In this document: positions 1 through 11,012 of the stretch, piece after piece
Layout: every line of letters begins with the position of its first letter
Position numbering within the stretch: the stretch's first letter is position 1
DNA from: Kalmusia sp. IMI 367209
Lineage: Eukaryota > Ascomycota > Dothideomycetes > Pleosporales > Didymosphaeriaceae
DNA: 64,000 nucleotides
Reading direction: 5' to 3'
Assembly: GCA_027946365.1 (NCBI GenBank)
Contig: JAPEUQ010000002.1
Span: 496,001 to 560,000 of the forward strand
Program-made: the position numbers and the translations under genes
The notes under the pieces: model-generated
The model's input: the letters and a program-made list of their open reading frames with translations, nothing else
Database searches by the model: none
Told to the model about the DNA's origin: nothing

Positions 1-2041
1 CGACGGTCAACGAGCGGACGAAATGCTATTTTGAGGGAAGGGGACACAAAAGTCAGGGACTGGGCACAGAACATCTTAGGATGGGATTTGGGAATCTTGT
101 TCTGGTCTCTTCGGGCTCGCGCATTCGAATGGCTGCGGCTGGCTGTTCTTTTCTCTCCCCTTTTTCTGCATGCGGGTGTGCCCCCTTTCCCCTGTTTTTG
201 ATTCTTTTTGCGCATGGACTGAAGGTGTGTCATGGAGGCTGGACTCTACGGGACGCTAGGCTAGGCTATATTTTGGACTGTATGGTGGGGTGTGGCATTT
301 GCGCGTTGCTCACTCGGCGAGCGGCCGCAAGGAGAAGGAATGCTGTAGCCAGGGCCGGTTGCCTGTCATGTGATAGTTTTGAGCGCAAGGAAGTGCGAAT
401 GATGAGTAGGACTGGTTCAGAGCAAAGGCAGCATGCACGTTGATATGATTCTGATCGCTCTGGCGCTATTGCGGGTCTAACATGCTATTTCTTTGGCTGA
501 GTGGTAGAGTTCCTTGTCTCCCTTTTCATCCTGCTCTTTTGATGTTGTTGCGGTTTGTCAGTGTGAGGCGGTTAGGTAAGGGTGAGATCGGCGCGGGAAG
601 AAGCGGGCTTACGAAGGGGGCGGTCTCTTTCTCACAAACATCTTTCAAGAAGTACCTATAGACGTAGGGGATGGCGAGGAATCAGTGAATGATAATAGCG
701 GGCGGCGATGTGTGGGTATGTTGGTGCGTGGTAGTGCTATCCAGGTATTACGGTTTACTGTCTGAGCACAGTGATGCGTATTATACGAATGTCGACTAAT
801 GCGTGTAGCTCCTGACCTTTTCTCGCTCTGTTTCCATTATGGTTAAGGGAGGTATGTCTGACATGCTCAATGGATATCAATAGGTCTATCATACCAAAGC
901 CTTGTTGTCCTTCATACAGCGCGCTGAGCTATCCATATTTATGTCTGGTGCGCGTGCTCTTCTGGACTGGAACATGAAAATGCAGATCCAGCTGCAGAGT
1001 AACTCGAGGGCAGCAGATGATGATTCGTGGATGTCTTCTATCACGTTCGGAAGGGAGAGTTCTGAACGAATCAGGCGTCTCTCACTTCTCCTCGAGCGAG
1101 CTTCTCTCACTGTTCTAGTTGAAGTCTGCATCACCGTCTATATAAGACCCTTCTCAGCGTTGTTGCGCTTCTGCTTAACAGTATACCTTTCCCTCAATGC
1201 GATTGTCCCTATCCGTGTGCTAGCGGAGACTTGAGGACTGTTCGTCGAGAAACTGACCTGACTTTGGTTGGCTGTGCTCAACAGTCTGAGACAGTAAAAA
1301 ATCAAATTTACCTAATTCGGGCTCCATAACGATAGAAACCTAGCAAAGGCTAGCATCGCCATTGCGAGACATCTCACTGGCGTGCGAGACTTGTTTGCGC
1401 GCGAATCTCTGGTGCGGTCGATTCTTTAAGAACAGACTTGCGCCTGAACAATACAGTCTCTGGACATTCGATACTTTCCTAAGATCACAGCATTGTACAT
1501 CTATTAGATCACACCAGGTTACATTCTCACAGTGGTGTTTGACCTCCGCATCCGCGAATCGATGCGGATCTTTCACTCAGGAGACATGGAACTCAACGTG
1601 AATCTGCTTGACTCCGATATGGGAATGAACGACATCTCCTTCCCAGTTATACGGCCATTGATCCTAAGTCCCCCGACAGATATTCATTCTGACAGGGTTT
1701 CGTGGATGGAGGATGTTCCTGCTTACCCAAGCAGCTCACGTGAGCGCCAAGCTACCAGTTTCCACGCTAACTCAGTTGAGCAAGAACGAGCTTCACACGG
1801 TCGCGTCTTCGACGGTGGACATCGAGCATCCCCATCACCGCCTCGTCAACGGTATTGCTCGCGCGAACGACCTCTATATCCCGATTGTTGGACGCCGCGT
1901 CGTTCGTCCGACGACCGCTACCTTGAACTACGCGCTAACGCCTTTGCGCACCTTGCTCGCGGCAGCGTAGCCCACAGCTCCGACGAGCTATTTTCAAGAG
2001 TTCCACGTGAAAAGAAGGACGAAGCGCAGCTAGTTTCCAGA
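1..2041. other. Upstream flank of CBP80, no supported gene
   Basis: No open frame here has recognisable domains, typical codon use or coherent splice sites. The frame of CBP80 stays open upstream of its chosen start, back to about position 1532, but that extension is low in complexity and unlike any cap-binding protein, so I treat it as 5' leader or promoter. The last few hundred bases probably contain the CBP80 promoter and 5' UTR. I see no other structure. Confidence 0.5.
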
Positions 2042-4865
2042 ATGACGGACTTGGATGTGAACGGAGGGGGTGACCGGTATCGCGGAGGAGGCCACCGCGG
2101 TGGGGGCAAGCGACGTCGTGATGGTAAGCTACGAACTGGTCCTCTTCTTGGGTCCAAACAATTGACACGAACTTGTAGATGAGGACGACTACCACTACAC
2201 TCCCGCAGGTCGCGATGACCGCCGCGGTGCGCAGCGACGACGCCACGACGGACCGCGCGGCCCCCGCCCGCGATACGAGGAGCCGCCGAATGCGAAACTA
2301 CGTCGAATGATTCTGAACATTGCGAGCTCGACCAAGCTGCCCCAAGATGAAGCTATCGAGATCGCCGAGTATCTGCGCGACCACTTCGATGAGGAGGACG
2401 CGCGGACGGAATTTTACGACAATTTCATCCAGCTGTATGTTTACAAAGCGCCCTTCGATTATCATGTTGTACTAATGCATTCCAGCATCATCGAGCAGCC
2501 CTTCAAGATTCCCTTCGTCGCCTCCGTTGCCTTCTACGGAAACCAGATCAAAGCCGATATCGCTGTGGAAGCCATAAAGCGCGCGGGAGACAAGCTGCAA
2601 GAGGCTCTCAACGCTGGACATTGGAAAGAGTTTAAGCTGTTCCTGCGCTTCTTCGCATGCCTCCAGCCTCTTTTCGAAGAGGACGGCATCTTCGCATTCC
2701 TTGGACAGCTTTTCGACACAGTCGTGGATCTACAGAGTGCCAACGAAAATGACGTATGTCCAACTTTTTTTTTTTTTGCAATCCACAGACACTAATCGCT
2801 ATCAGGTCGTTGGTATTGAGCTTGTAAAGATCATTCTTCTTACCATTCCCTATGCTCTCGTCTCGGGTGGCAGCCGTTATCACGAGAAGGCTCAGGAGCT
2901 ACTTACCAACACTGGCATCGTGGCCGGAAATATGCTTCCCATGGAATCCCTCATCCACTCCTACGATAATGAGAATAAGGACAAAGTGATCGGCTATCAT
3001 AGTGTCATTGGCCTGCTCCAGCAGCAACTCACCAAGGAGTCTGAGTCAGGGTGGGACATTGCTTGCATCCCCAAATTTGACTCCGATGCGTTGACCAAAA
3101 AGAACTCCGACGAGACATTGCCCACTGCGCCGCCAACACACGCGTTCCCAACATTCAGCATTCCTTCCCCCGTCAATCCTGGTTCTAGCCCTCTCTTTCC
3201 CGAGGCATATTTCTCCCTTTTCGCAAACCAGGAGAACGGCACTGTCCCCAAGATTGATGACATTGCTGCGTCTCTCATCCGAGATGCCATTGTTGATACC
3301 ATCGATCAGATGGACTTCAATCGAGACATAGTTGCCAAGTTCCTCATCGAGCTTGATTGCTACTGGTCGCTCGATACGTTCGCCAAGCGCGGTACCACCT
3401 TCGATAAGTTCCGTGAGGTGGTTGGTGACAAGCTCATGTACAAGTCGGAGGACATGATCATCGACGCCATCTTCTCACAGCTGTTCAAGCTCCCGACTGC
3501 CGAGCACAAGCTCGTTTACTATCATTCACTAATCACAGCTTGCTGCAAATTTGCCCCTCAGGCGATTGCTCCGTCGCTTGGCCGTGCTATTCGAACCGTT
3601 TTCCAGAGCTTGCATGTCATGGACCTTGAGCTAACCTACCGGTTTCTAGATTGGTTTAGTCATCATTTGAGCAACTTCGAATTCCGATGGCGATGGACTG
3701 AGTGGTATGTGTGATGCCTGTGTTGAAGAACGAAGCTAATATTGGTAGGGTCGGCGACCTTGAACTCTCCAATTTGCACCCCAAGAAGGCATTCATCATC
3801 GCTGCACTCGACAAGGAGATACGTCTCTCATTCGCCAAACGTATCCGCTCTACACTACCGACAGAGATGAACGACCTGATCCCGGCACGCCTAGATGAGG
3901 ATAACAGTCCGGAGTTCAAATATGATAATCCTGGTAAGATGAATCTTCACGTCTTATGGTCATAGATGCTTACAATCTTAGAAACGCCGTTTAGTGCTGA
4001 GGGCAAGAAGCTGATTATCCAGCTTAAGAAGAGGGCTCCTCCTGAGGAGGTCCAGGAGACCATCGATCAGATTCACGCACAAGCCACTGAGCAGGGTATA
4101 GCCGACGTTCTTGTTCCCTCGACGGATGCCTTCGTAACCGCCATCTGTAGGCTGGGTGCCAAGTCACTAGCTCACGTTCTATCCTGCATTGAGCGCGGTA
4201 AGAACCGTCTTCTTGACGTTGCTCAAGCATCGGAGCCTGCGAGGCGCCAGATCGTGGCCAGCGTTGTTGAGTATTGGAAAGACCAGCCTGGTGTCGCTGT
4301 CCGCATCATCGACATGCTCCTCAACTACACTATTCTTGCTCCCATGACTGTCGTACAATGGGTTCTCGGAGAGCAATTAGGCGGTGGAGAACGCCTTGCA
4401 GAGAGCTGGGTTTACGAAATCGTATCGATCACGGTCGCTAAAGTTGCCAGTCGCAACCGCCAAATCGCCTCGAGTCGAGTTCACAAGGGCCTCACTCCGG
4501 AGATGATCGAGATGGTCGAGTCCACCTTGAGCAAGGACCGAGAGGCTGCACGTGATTTGTACAAGTACCTCGAGGATGTGCTACGTGGGATCGCCGAGGG
4601 CTCCTCCGATCGCTTGATGGAAAAGGAGAGCAACGGGGAGATCTCGAAGGAGGATGGCGAGCTAATCCGAGCCTGGGGCAAGCGCTGGCATACGGTATTT
4701 GTGCGCAAAGCTGCGGTCGAGGAGTCAGTAGTTGGCGAGCAGGCTGTTGAGGCCCGCATCAAGCTTCTCGCTGCTGAGCCTGATCCTGAGCCAGAGGATG
4801 CGACTGTCGAGGACGCGAATGGCGTGAAAGAAGAGGCAGCGAATGGCGACGAGGACATGCTGTGA
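2042..4865 (+). CDS. CBP80: Nuclear cap-binding complex large subunit (CBP80), six exons
   Basis: This is the large subunit of the nuclear cap-binding complex. With CBP20 it binds the m7G cap of pol II transcripts and links capping to splicing, export and decay. Hand-spliced exons are 2042-2123, 2179-2434, 2486-2753, 2806-3704, 3749-3933 and 3982-4865. All joins keep frame and give 857 residues, normal for the fungal family. Residues 1-65 are RG/RD-rich (GGGDRYRGGGHRGGGKRRR). A MIF4G-type helical domain follows (RRMILNIASSTKLPQDEA..., then FKIPFVASVAFYGNQ), then further helical repeats including the NFEFRWRW stretch typical of CBP80, and an acidic tail. Donors are GTAAGC, GTATGT and GTAAGA. 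The start is the ATG just before the RG tract, because the open frame further upstream has no family resemblance. The gene converges on the amidohydrolase downstream. Confidence 0.95.
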
Positions 4866-5146
4866 GTACGCTTCGTCAGCGCCTTGCTAAAACTCGTCTT
4901 TGTATTATATTGGGGCAAATTCTTTGGGATAGCATTTGCTGGTCATGGGTGTTATTTCCTTCGCTCTGACATGGGCATCCATGAAGCCTCACCAGCTGCA
5001 GCATCGGAGGGCATCTTCATTGGAGCTTAGCATTCACCGGCGAAAGGCGTGGTCGCTCAGAAGGATTCTTTGCACTCTCGTAAATCAATTCTCTGTCCGA
5101 TCAGAATTTGCGAAGTGGAAATTATTTCTTATCCCATCTTCATCCA
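4866..5146. other. Convergent 3' intergenic region
   Basis: About 280 bp between the stop codons of two converging genes (CBP80 on +, amidohydrolase on -). It should hold both 3' UTRs and polyadenylation sites. Short open frames run through it but are not supported. Confidence 0.6.
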
Positions 5147-6163
5147 TCAAGTTCTCTTCACACTCACGCCCAACAACTTCTCCGCATTCCTCCACGCAAT
5201 CCTCTCTAGTCCTTCTTCATCCACCAACCCCTCCTCCCTCAGTCTCCTCAAGAAGTCCAACCCCGCCTCATTCTTCCCAAACGGATAATCAACACTGAAC
5301 ATCACCCTATCCGCTTTGCACTGCCGCAACACACAGCCCATATTCGCCGTCTCGAAGAACCCACTCGTCGTGATCCACACATTCTCGTTCCACACGGTGC
5401 GAAAGCTGCGGTCGCGCTTGCACCCGATGTGCGGCCACTGTCGGTCGATGACGTTGGACGTGCGCTCGAGCTGGAAGGGCAGCATCTCGCCGCAGTGTCC
5501 AAGGACGAGTTTGAGCGCAGGGAAGCGATCGAAGAGGCCGGCGGCGTACAAGCGCAGGAAGTGCACGGCCGTCTCGTTGTGCCAGCCCCACGCGTACTCG
5601 CTCATGCTCGTCGCCACGTGCTCGCTGTAGTTGCCCGCGTAGAGGAGCTTCCTGACGGCTTCGTTGGGGCACGGATGCATGTAGATGGGCACATCGAGCT
5701 CGGCGGCGGCTTCGAAGACGGGCCAGAAGACGGCGTCGTCGTAGAAGCGGCCGCCGCAGTTTGAGTCTATGAGCGCCCCCACGAAGCCGAGGTCTTGCAC
5801 GCAGCGGCGGAGTTCTGCGGCCGCTTCCGAGGGGTGCTTCATGGGGAGGGTGGCGAAGGCTGCGAAGCGGCCGGCGGGCTGGGCGTGGATGGTGGACGAG
5901 AGTTCGTCGTTTACCTTGCGCGCTGTGTCGACGTCGAGGGGGAGCGGGTTGGGTACGTGGGAGATGACTTGCAGGGAGATGCCGTTGTCGTCCATGGACT
6001 GGAGGCGCTGGGGTCCGAGTTCCATGAGGGAACTTGTCACGAACCCCGTGAGGCCGTCCTCTGCGTTTGGGTCGGGGAAGCTGTTTGCGGCGAGGAAGGC
6101 GCGGACGTGTTTGGAGAGCCAGGCTTCTTCCAGGGTGATTATTGGGTGGGTCGGTGGCGCCAT
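5147..6163 (-). CDS. Amidohydrolase-2 family decarboxylase (2,3-DHB / gamma-resorcylate decarboxylase type)
   Basis: A single-exon gene of 338 residues, the usual length for the ACMSD-like amidohydrolase_2 family. These TIM-barrel metal enzymes decarboxylate hydroxybenzoates such as 2,3-dihydroxybenzoate or gamma-resorcylate, usually in the cytosol. The N-terminal metal-ligand motif is ITLEEAW (residues 9-15), where fungal 2,3-DHB decarboxylases have LEEAF rather than the bacterial EEH form. Further ligand candidates are His163 in YMHPC, His223 in LGHCGE and Asp292 in FSVDYPFG. The RFAAFATLPM stretch after residue 98 and the GALIDSN segment are typical of this subgroup. The ATG at 6161-6163 directly precedes the first barrel strand, so little could be missing. 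The exact substrate cannot be read from the sequence; an isomerase or hydrolase role is less likely. Confidence 0.88.
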   Translation of the reverse strand: MAPPTHPIITLEEAWLSKHVRAFLAANSFPDPNAEDGLTGFVTSSLMELGPQRLQSMDDNGISLQVISHVPNPLPLDVDTARKVNDELSSTIHAQPAGRFAAFATLPMKHPSEAAAELRRCVQDLGFVGALIDSNCGGRFYDDAVFWPVFEAAAELDVPIYMHPCPNEAVRKLLYAGNYSEHVATSMSEYAWGWHNETAVHFLRLYAAGLFDRFPALKLVLGHCGEMLPFQLERTSNVIDRQWPHIGCKRDRSFRTVWNENVWITTSGFFETANMGCVLRQCKADRVMFSVDYPFGKNEAGLDFLRRLREEGLVDEEGLERIAWRNAEKLLGVSVKRT

Positions 6164-9100
6164 GTTCAGTATCTCTTCTCTGTAATTAGTAGAATGTGTA
6201 AAATGACGGTGGAGAGGGAAAGAGCGTGGTCTGAGAAGTGGTCGCCGTCTAGGGCGGGGAGGGTCTGGGATATTGGACGCGTACAGTTAGGATGCCTCGA
6301 TTGAAACCACAACCCATACATACTCTAGATCTTGAGGGCGAGGATAAGGAACTCTTTTATAGGCTCATAACGTGCTGTGAATTAAGTCCTAAGTCCTAGT
6401 AAGCCAGAACACTAGTGTACATGTTCGGAGTTACGCCAAGCCTAAGCCCGATGCAGACTGTCAATACCGAAACGGGCACAGAGACACCCCGTTCCGGACG
6501 GCACGGTATCTCATAGGCACGGAGTCGGTGGCTCTGTTCATTGTAAGACTTGCTCTCATGTGAGGAGTGTTGACTAGGCAAGTTCTCGTCTCGCGCATAT
6601 AGTTCACGAGCCACGACTCGCCGTGTGACTGAGTTGCAAACCATCGAGAAATCATCATGAAGATTGTATAGAGCCCCTGTGAAGCACCGTCAGCTATAGC
6701 CTACGCTTTTCCAATAAATATATGGTCAAATGTAGCTCGATACCGTAAATGGCGCGTTCTCGACGACGGTGTTCTAAAGACAGTAAGTAAATTGCGAACT
6801 TCTCCAGGAGCAACAAATCACGAATCCAGTGAATTTGAATGCCATCGTAGACAAAAGCTAAATGTAGCATGTCGAATTGATAGTAACCGAGGATACTGCT
6901 ATTCAAGCCGTATATACTTCTAGAACGAGGGGTGAGGGACGGTGTCACTGTCTCTTCATGAAACCAGCTCTTAGGTATGACTATCGAACCTGATGAGTGG
7001 CTCGCGAACGCGAACGACACTGGCCAAGATCTGCAGATGCTACCTATAGGCACAATACAGTCAGCATTTTTCAGACTGCCTTTGCCGATTTTTTAGATTA
7101 GGATTTTTTAAATTAGGCAACATTTCTAGGAGATGAGCTACGAATGAAAAGCTGGTGTGATGAACGGGTTGCACGATACTGACTATCACTCCTCCTACGA
7201 AGACTTTACGTATCCTACTAGGTAGATAATGTCTCACTCTTCCTCCTGGGGAGACCAGTTTCAATACGAGTCGTGACCGAAAGTAGATTCCGCGTACGTT
7301 TCTGCCTCCGTGCCGTCTTTTGATAATCTCGAATTTCGGGACGGTGAGTTTCAGCTCTGAAGAACAGACGGCACGCACGCATCGTCGTAACACGACACGT
7401 ATGTCCCATTTGCAAGAGCCACAAGTCTCTCTGAAAGACATGAACCTCATTTCCGAGCACAGGCAATGCCGGTTCAGAAGACAACATCGCGCCAGTGGGC
7501 TGCAAGTAGTCCTTCTACTCACGCATCCATTTCTATCGCACGAAAAGACCCTGGCCCTTTTCTGAACTCTTGGTCTTGGTCTTGTTCCCACGTAAGCGGC
7601 CTCTTGCCGAAGATCCTCGTATAAGCAATATAGCCGTCCCAAACTCTCCACAAAGCTGCTACAGGGCCCCCTCCCCCACAACGGCGAGACCCGCAGCTCC
7701 CCATCGTGACGGAAGCGAATCAGCCGACGACATTGTGCAGCGGACACGCATCTGCCCACTGCCCATGAACGATACTGCCCACCATAATCTCACGTGATTA
7801 CTAGCGTATGTGGTGTACGCACGCCTCGTCACATCACCCTCGCCGCCCAACTGCGTCTGGTCAGGTTCAGGCGCCGCCCTAGCGTCTTCAGCTTCACTTT
7901 GCTGAGCTTTTCTCGCTTTGCCCTGCTCCGAGAATCGATTCCTTCTCCCCTCCCCTCGCAGCGGTCTGTAACACCTCGCGGCCGCGGTCTGCGGTCAACC
8001 CAAAGCCGAAACTCGCCGTGCAGAGCAGAGCCCAACGCCAACGCCAACGCCCGCTTCCCCGCATTGTGTGTCGATTCTCGCCCTTTGTCAGGCCACGCCT
8101 GCGTCCGCTGCAAGAAAAAAGAGCTGCGCGCGCAACACGCGGGGCGCGTGCCCAACGAGAATGGACCTAGACCCCTCGTCCTCCGACGCTCCCAACTGCA
8201 GTCGGGACCGCATCATCCTGTTCCACCCATCTGTCCACGTGTGTCCACGCCCCGTCCAGACCCATATGCAAATGAGATGCCCTTCGTGACGGAAAACTCC
8301 TCTCACAACCGTGCCGCAAGCAATCGTATGAGAAAGGCTGAGATGGGATGTAGTAGGCGACGCTCGGACTGCAATGTGCCACGTGCACTCGGCATGCCGA
8401 GAGGAAGGCAGACGCGGTTCGGCAGCACATAAGCCGAGTCTCGGGTGGCTTACGCAACTGCGACGCGAATCTGTCATCCTAATTCCCGAATCCTGTTAGG
8501 ATGCCAGCTCTGATCCTGGCGCTGCAGTGGAGATCCATTTGGGAAGGCATTGCATGTAAAGTGGACCGGTGGAGCACAGCTGTCAGCAGTGCCTAGTCCA
8601 CGGTGCCACATTGCCATGTACAAGCATCGGAGAGACGGAGAAATGCGTTGGTCTTTGCGAGATTCTAGATTGCCTAGGCCCAGTGGGCCCTGTTTGAACA
8701 AGACCGACCGAACTATAGGGTTGGAAAATGTAATAGTAATTATATCTGGCAAAGTATATACCTCTGAATAGCTATGGTAGTCGGGAGAAGCAAGCATAGA
8801 CAGAATGAAAGGACAGGACCCGTGCAACAGGCGAAGCTGGTACAACAGCGATAAAGTATAGATAGACAGTGCTAAAGCGTTCAAGGCAACGAAGCCAAGG
8901 TCAAAACAATTTGCATCCTCCAAAGGAGTTTTGTGTGTGCGATGTACAATAGCAGAGTGCCACCCAGATGCGAAAACAGATAGTGCAGTGCGATGTTGAT
9001 GCCGACCCAGAGCAAGGAAAAATGCCAAAAGAAAAAAAAATTAGTGACTTGCTTCCCCAGCGCCGTGCGAGTGCAGATGCAAGACAGTAATGAGATGTTG

Positions 9101-9269
9101 AAAAGGCGAGGCCATATTAGTGAGATGAAGTCCAATGTTGCCGCCGCGATAAGCCGGGGTATCATGCCCTGATCGTTCCTCCATGTAGATCATTTCTCGT
9201 GTACTGCTGTACTGTAAGATGTGTGCCGAAAAAGCGTCGTCTGCCGCATCGAGTTGCGGCGCGTCGCGT
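6164..9269. other. Gene-poor region between amidohydrolase and WOPR gene
   Basis: About 3.1 kb without a recognised gene. The left end should carry the amidohydrolase promoter and the right end the 3' UTR of the WOPR gene. Two minus-strand frames of moderate length (7061-7759 and 8474-9028) show no domains and erratic codon use, so I do not call them. A 61-codon minus ORF at 7519-7704 is listed separately as a weak candidate. Confidence 0.5.
7519..7704 (-). CDS. Weak candidate small ORF, unrecognised
   Basis: A 61-codon minus-strand ORF beginning MGSCGSRRCGGGG, then a Trp/aromatic-rich stretch (ALWRVWDGYIAYTRIFGKR) and a charged DQDQEFRK segment. I do not recognise it. Near its end, GATGCGTGAGTAG contains a consensus-like donor GTGAGT, so it could be a first exon instead of a complete gene. 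A second frame (7061-7759) is open over the same DNA, which weakens the call. It may be spurious. Confidence 0.2.
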   Translation of the reverse strand: MGSCGSRRCGGGGPVAALWRVWDGYIAYTRIFGKRPLTWEQDQDQEFRKGPGSFRAIEMDA

Positions 9270-11012
9270 CTAATAGCCATAACCCTGGCTTGGGTTGTAT
9301 TTGGTCTCTGGGACGTAGTATGTTTGGTTCTGGGGTTGGGGCGCGGTAGGATAATGGGATTGGCTATACGGTTGCTGCATAACCATTGGAGCCGATGTGC
9401 GCCGGTAAACATTGGGTTGTTGAATGGAACCTTGACCGTTGAAATCAAGCACTTGCGCCTGGGTTATCGGGTATTGAGGGGCCTGCGAAATTGGTTCTTG
9501 AGGCGCCGCGGGATATTGGGCAGTTGCTGGTGGACCGTAATGCTGCGGGGCCGGTGCCTGTTGAGAAGTATGAAACTGGGAGGGCGTTTGCGTTTGGGGT
9601 GGATACTGATGAGCGGAAGCGACTGGAGAAGGGTAGCGTTGTAGTTGCCCTTGTTGGGAGGAGAGGTGCTGGGGTGAAGTTGCCGGAGGATACTGCTGAG
9701 CAGGGCTTGGTACCTGGGGCGAGTAATGTTGCGGCGAAGGTTGCTGAACCGGATATTGTGAAGGGTTCGATTGAGGCACATAGGAAGGACCGACAGATTG
9801 ATTTGGTGTGTAATGCTGGGGGCTCTGATGTGTCGATGAGTAGTGACTCATCGGATTGCCCTGCCAAGTTGTCGATACGTAGACCTGGGGGGGTCCTGTG
9901 GTCAGACCGTTTTGAACCACGCCTTGAGGTTGCATAATCAAGTGGCCGGCATGGATCTGCTGAGGATACTGTTCCTTGCTCTCTTCGTCCTCGAGACTGA
10001 CCTTCCAGCCGGTAAGCAGCTCCGGCCTGGGCTGTATATCGCGCAGATTCTCGTCTTGACCCGGGCGTTTCAGCTTCCCATTGACTACGTCTTCGAGGGT
10101 ATAGTACGAAATAATGTGATGATTAGTGCCCTGATATTTCACCGAGATGGTTTTCTTCATCAGTCCGCCCTCTTTGAACTCATAGCTGTCAATCAGAGAG
10201 CCGCAGAAGCGTCGTTGCTGATCGGGCGATAGACTCTGAGCAAAGTTCGCATAAACCTTCTCCGTCGGAGTAACGTCACTAGCAATGCCACCAGAGAAGA
10301 CTGGGTTGTCGTATTCATCTTCCGAATTATTGACATTCTCACCGGCTTTTGTGATGGAAGGGCTGACACTCTCTTTGCGTTTGCGCTTGCCACCGCATGA
10401 AGGATTGAGGGCGGATCGCTTCTCCTCGGGCTTCAAAGCTCGGGTGAGCTGACGGTAGATCAGGCAGTTGTTCATGACCCTGCTTGGGGACCAATGGACG
10501 GCGTCTGTCCAACGCCTTATGCCAGACGCATTCTCTTCGTATACAAGAACGGTACCGGAGGTGAGCATCTCGGCGCGCTCCTTGTCGTGTGGTCGACGGC
10601 TGATGTGTCCAAGTCGTCCTTGCAGTGCAGCTTCTACAATGGTCATGGCATCCTTGGTAGTGTCGAGAAAGCCGTGCCACGTGGGTTTGAAAGCTGGCTG
10701 GGCCTTCACAATCGGGCCTGCGATCTGGTGGCGTCCCGGGGGGGTCGACCTTCCCGTGTTGACGACATGGGAAGTCGCGATTGAGTGATGGCGAGACACG
10801 CTCCCCGGGACCGGGGGCTGCGAATTGAGATGTGCGTATATGTGAGACTGGTCAAAGATGGGGGTATATGGATTCGACGACGCAGTGGCAGGCTGCGGCC
10901 ATTGCCAGGCATCGGTATCGGCGTACTCCTCCATCTTCTGCGGTCCGCCAAGAGGCATGTTATGCCCAAAGGGTGGCATCGCCAATGTCGGCGCTCTTAC
11001 ACTCTGCAACAT
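9270..11012 (-). CDS. WOR1: WOPR-domain transcriptional switch regulator (Wor1/Sge1/Ryp1 type)
   Basis: A single-exon gene of 580 residues. WOPR proteins are fungal-specific DNA-binding regulators of morphological switching, conidiation and effector or secondary-metabolite expression; they act in the nucleus. The two-part box is clear. WOPRa, about residues 108-191, includes FKPTWHGFLDTTKDAM, GHISRRPHDKERAEML, IRRWTDAVHWSPSR and LIYRQL. WOPRb, about 255-332, includes RRFCGSLIDSYEFKEGGL, KKTISVKYQG, HHIISYY and LRDIQPRPELL. Between them lie a basic GKRKRK patch (208-213) and an acidic SEDEYDN stretch. Residues 350-580 are Q/P/Y-rich, as in Wor1 and Sge1 tails. The SPSR and RPHD motifs favour the Wor1/Sge1/Ryp1 branch over the Gti1/Pac2 branch. 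A 107-residue N-terminal extension before WOPRa is longer than in Sge1; a later start such as Met27 is possible. Confidence 0.93.
   Translation of the reverse strand: MLQSVRAPTLAMPPFGHNMPLGGPQKMEEYADTDAWQWPQPATASSNPYTPIFDQSHIYAHLNSQPPVPGSVSRHHSIATSHVVNTGRSTPPGRHQIAGPIVKAQPAFKPTWHGFLDTTKDAMTIVEAALQGRLGHISRRPHDKERAEMLTSGTVLVYEENASGIRRWTDAVHWSPSRVMNNCLIYRQLTRALKPEEKRSALNPSCGGKRKRKESVSPSITKAGENVNNSEDEYDNPVFSGGIASDVTPTEKVYANFAQSLSPDQQRRFCGSLIDSYEFKEGGLMKKTISVKYQGTNHHIISYYTLEDVVNGKLKRPGQDENLRDIQPRPELLTGWKVSLEDEESKEQYPQQIHAGHLIMQPQGVVQNGLTTGPPQVYVSTTWQGNPMSHYSSTHQSPQHYTPNQSVGPSYVPQSNPSQYPVQQPSPQHYSPQVPSPAQQYPPATSPQHLSSQQGQLQRYPSPVASAHQYPPQTQTPSQFHTSQQAPAPQHYGPPATAQYPAAPQEPISQAPQYPITQAQVLDFNGQGSIQQPNVYRRTSAPMVMQQPYSQSHYPTAPQPQNQTYYVPETKYNPSQGYGY

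Noticed and set aside
1532..2041. In-frame upstream extension of CBP80
   Set aside because: It is open but low in complexity and Arg/Ser/His-rich, with no similarity to cap-binding proteins; the RG tract right after 2042 is a natural N-terminus.
7061..7759. 232-codon minus ORF
   Set aside because: No domain, erratic codon use, and the C-terminal NLKNPNLKN comes from a short AT-rich DNA repeat.
8474..9028. 184-codon minus ORF downstream of the WOPR gene
   Set aside because: Lies where the WOPR 3' UTR is expected and has no recognisable motif or splice context.
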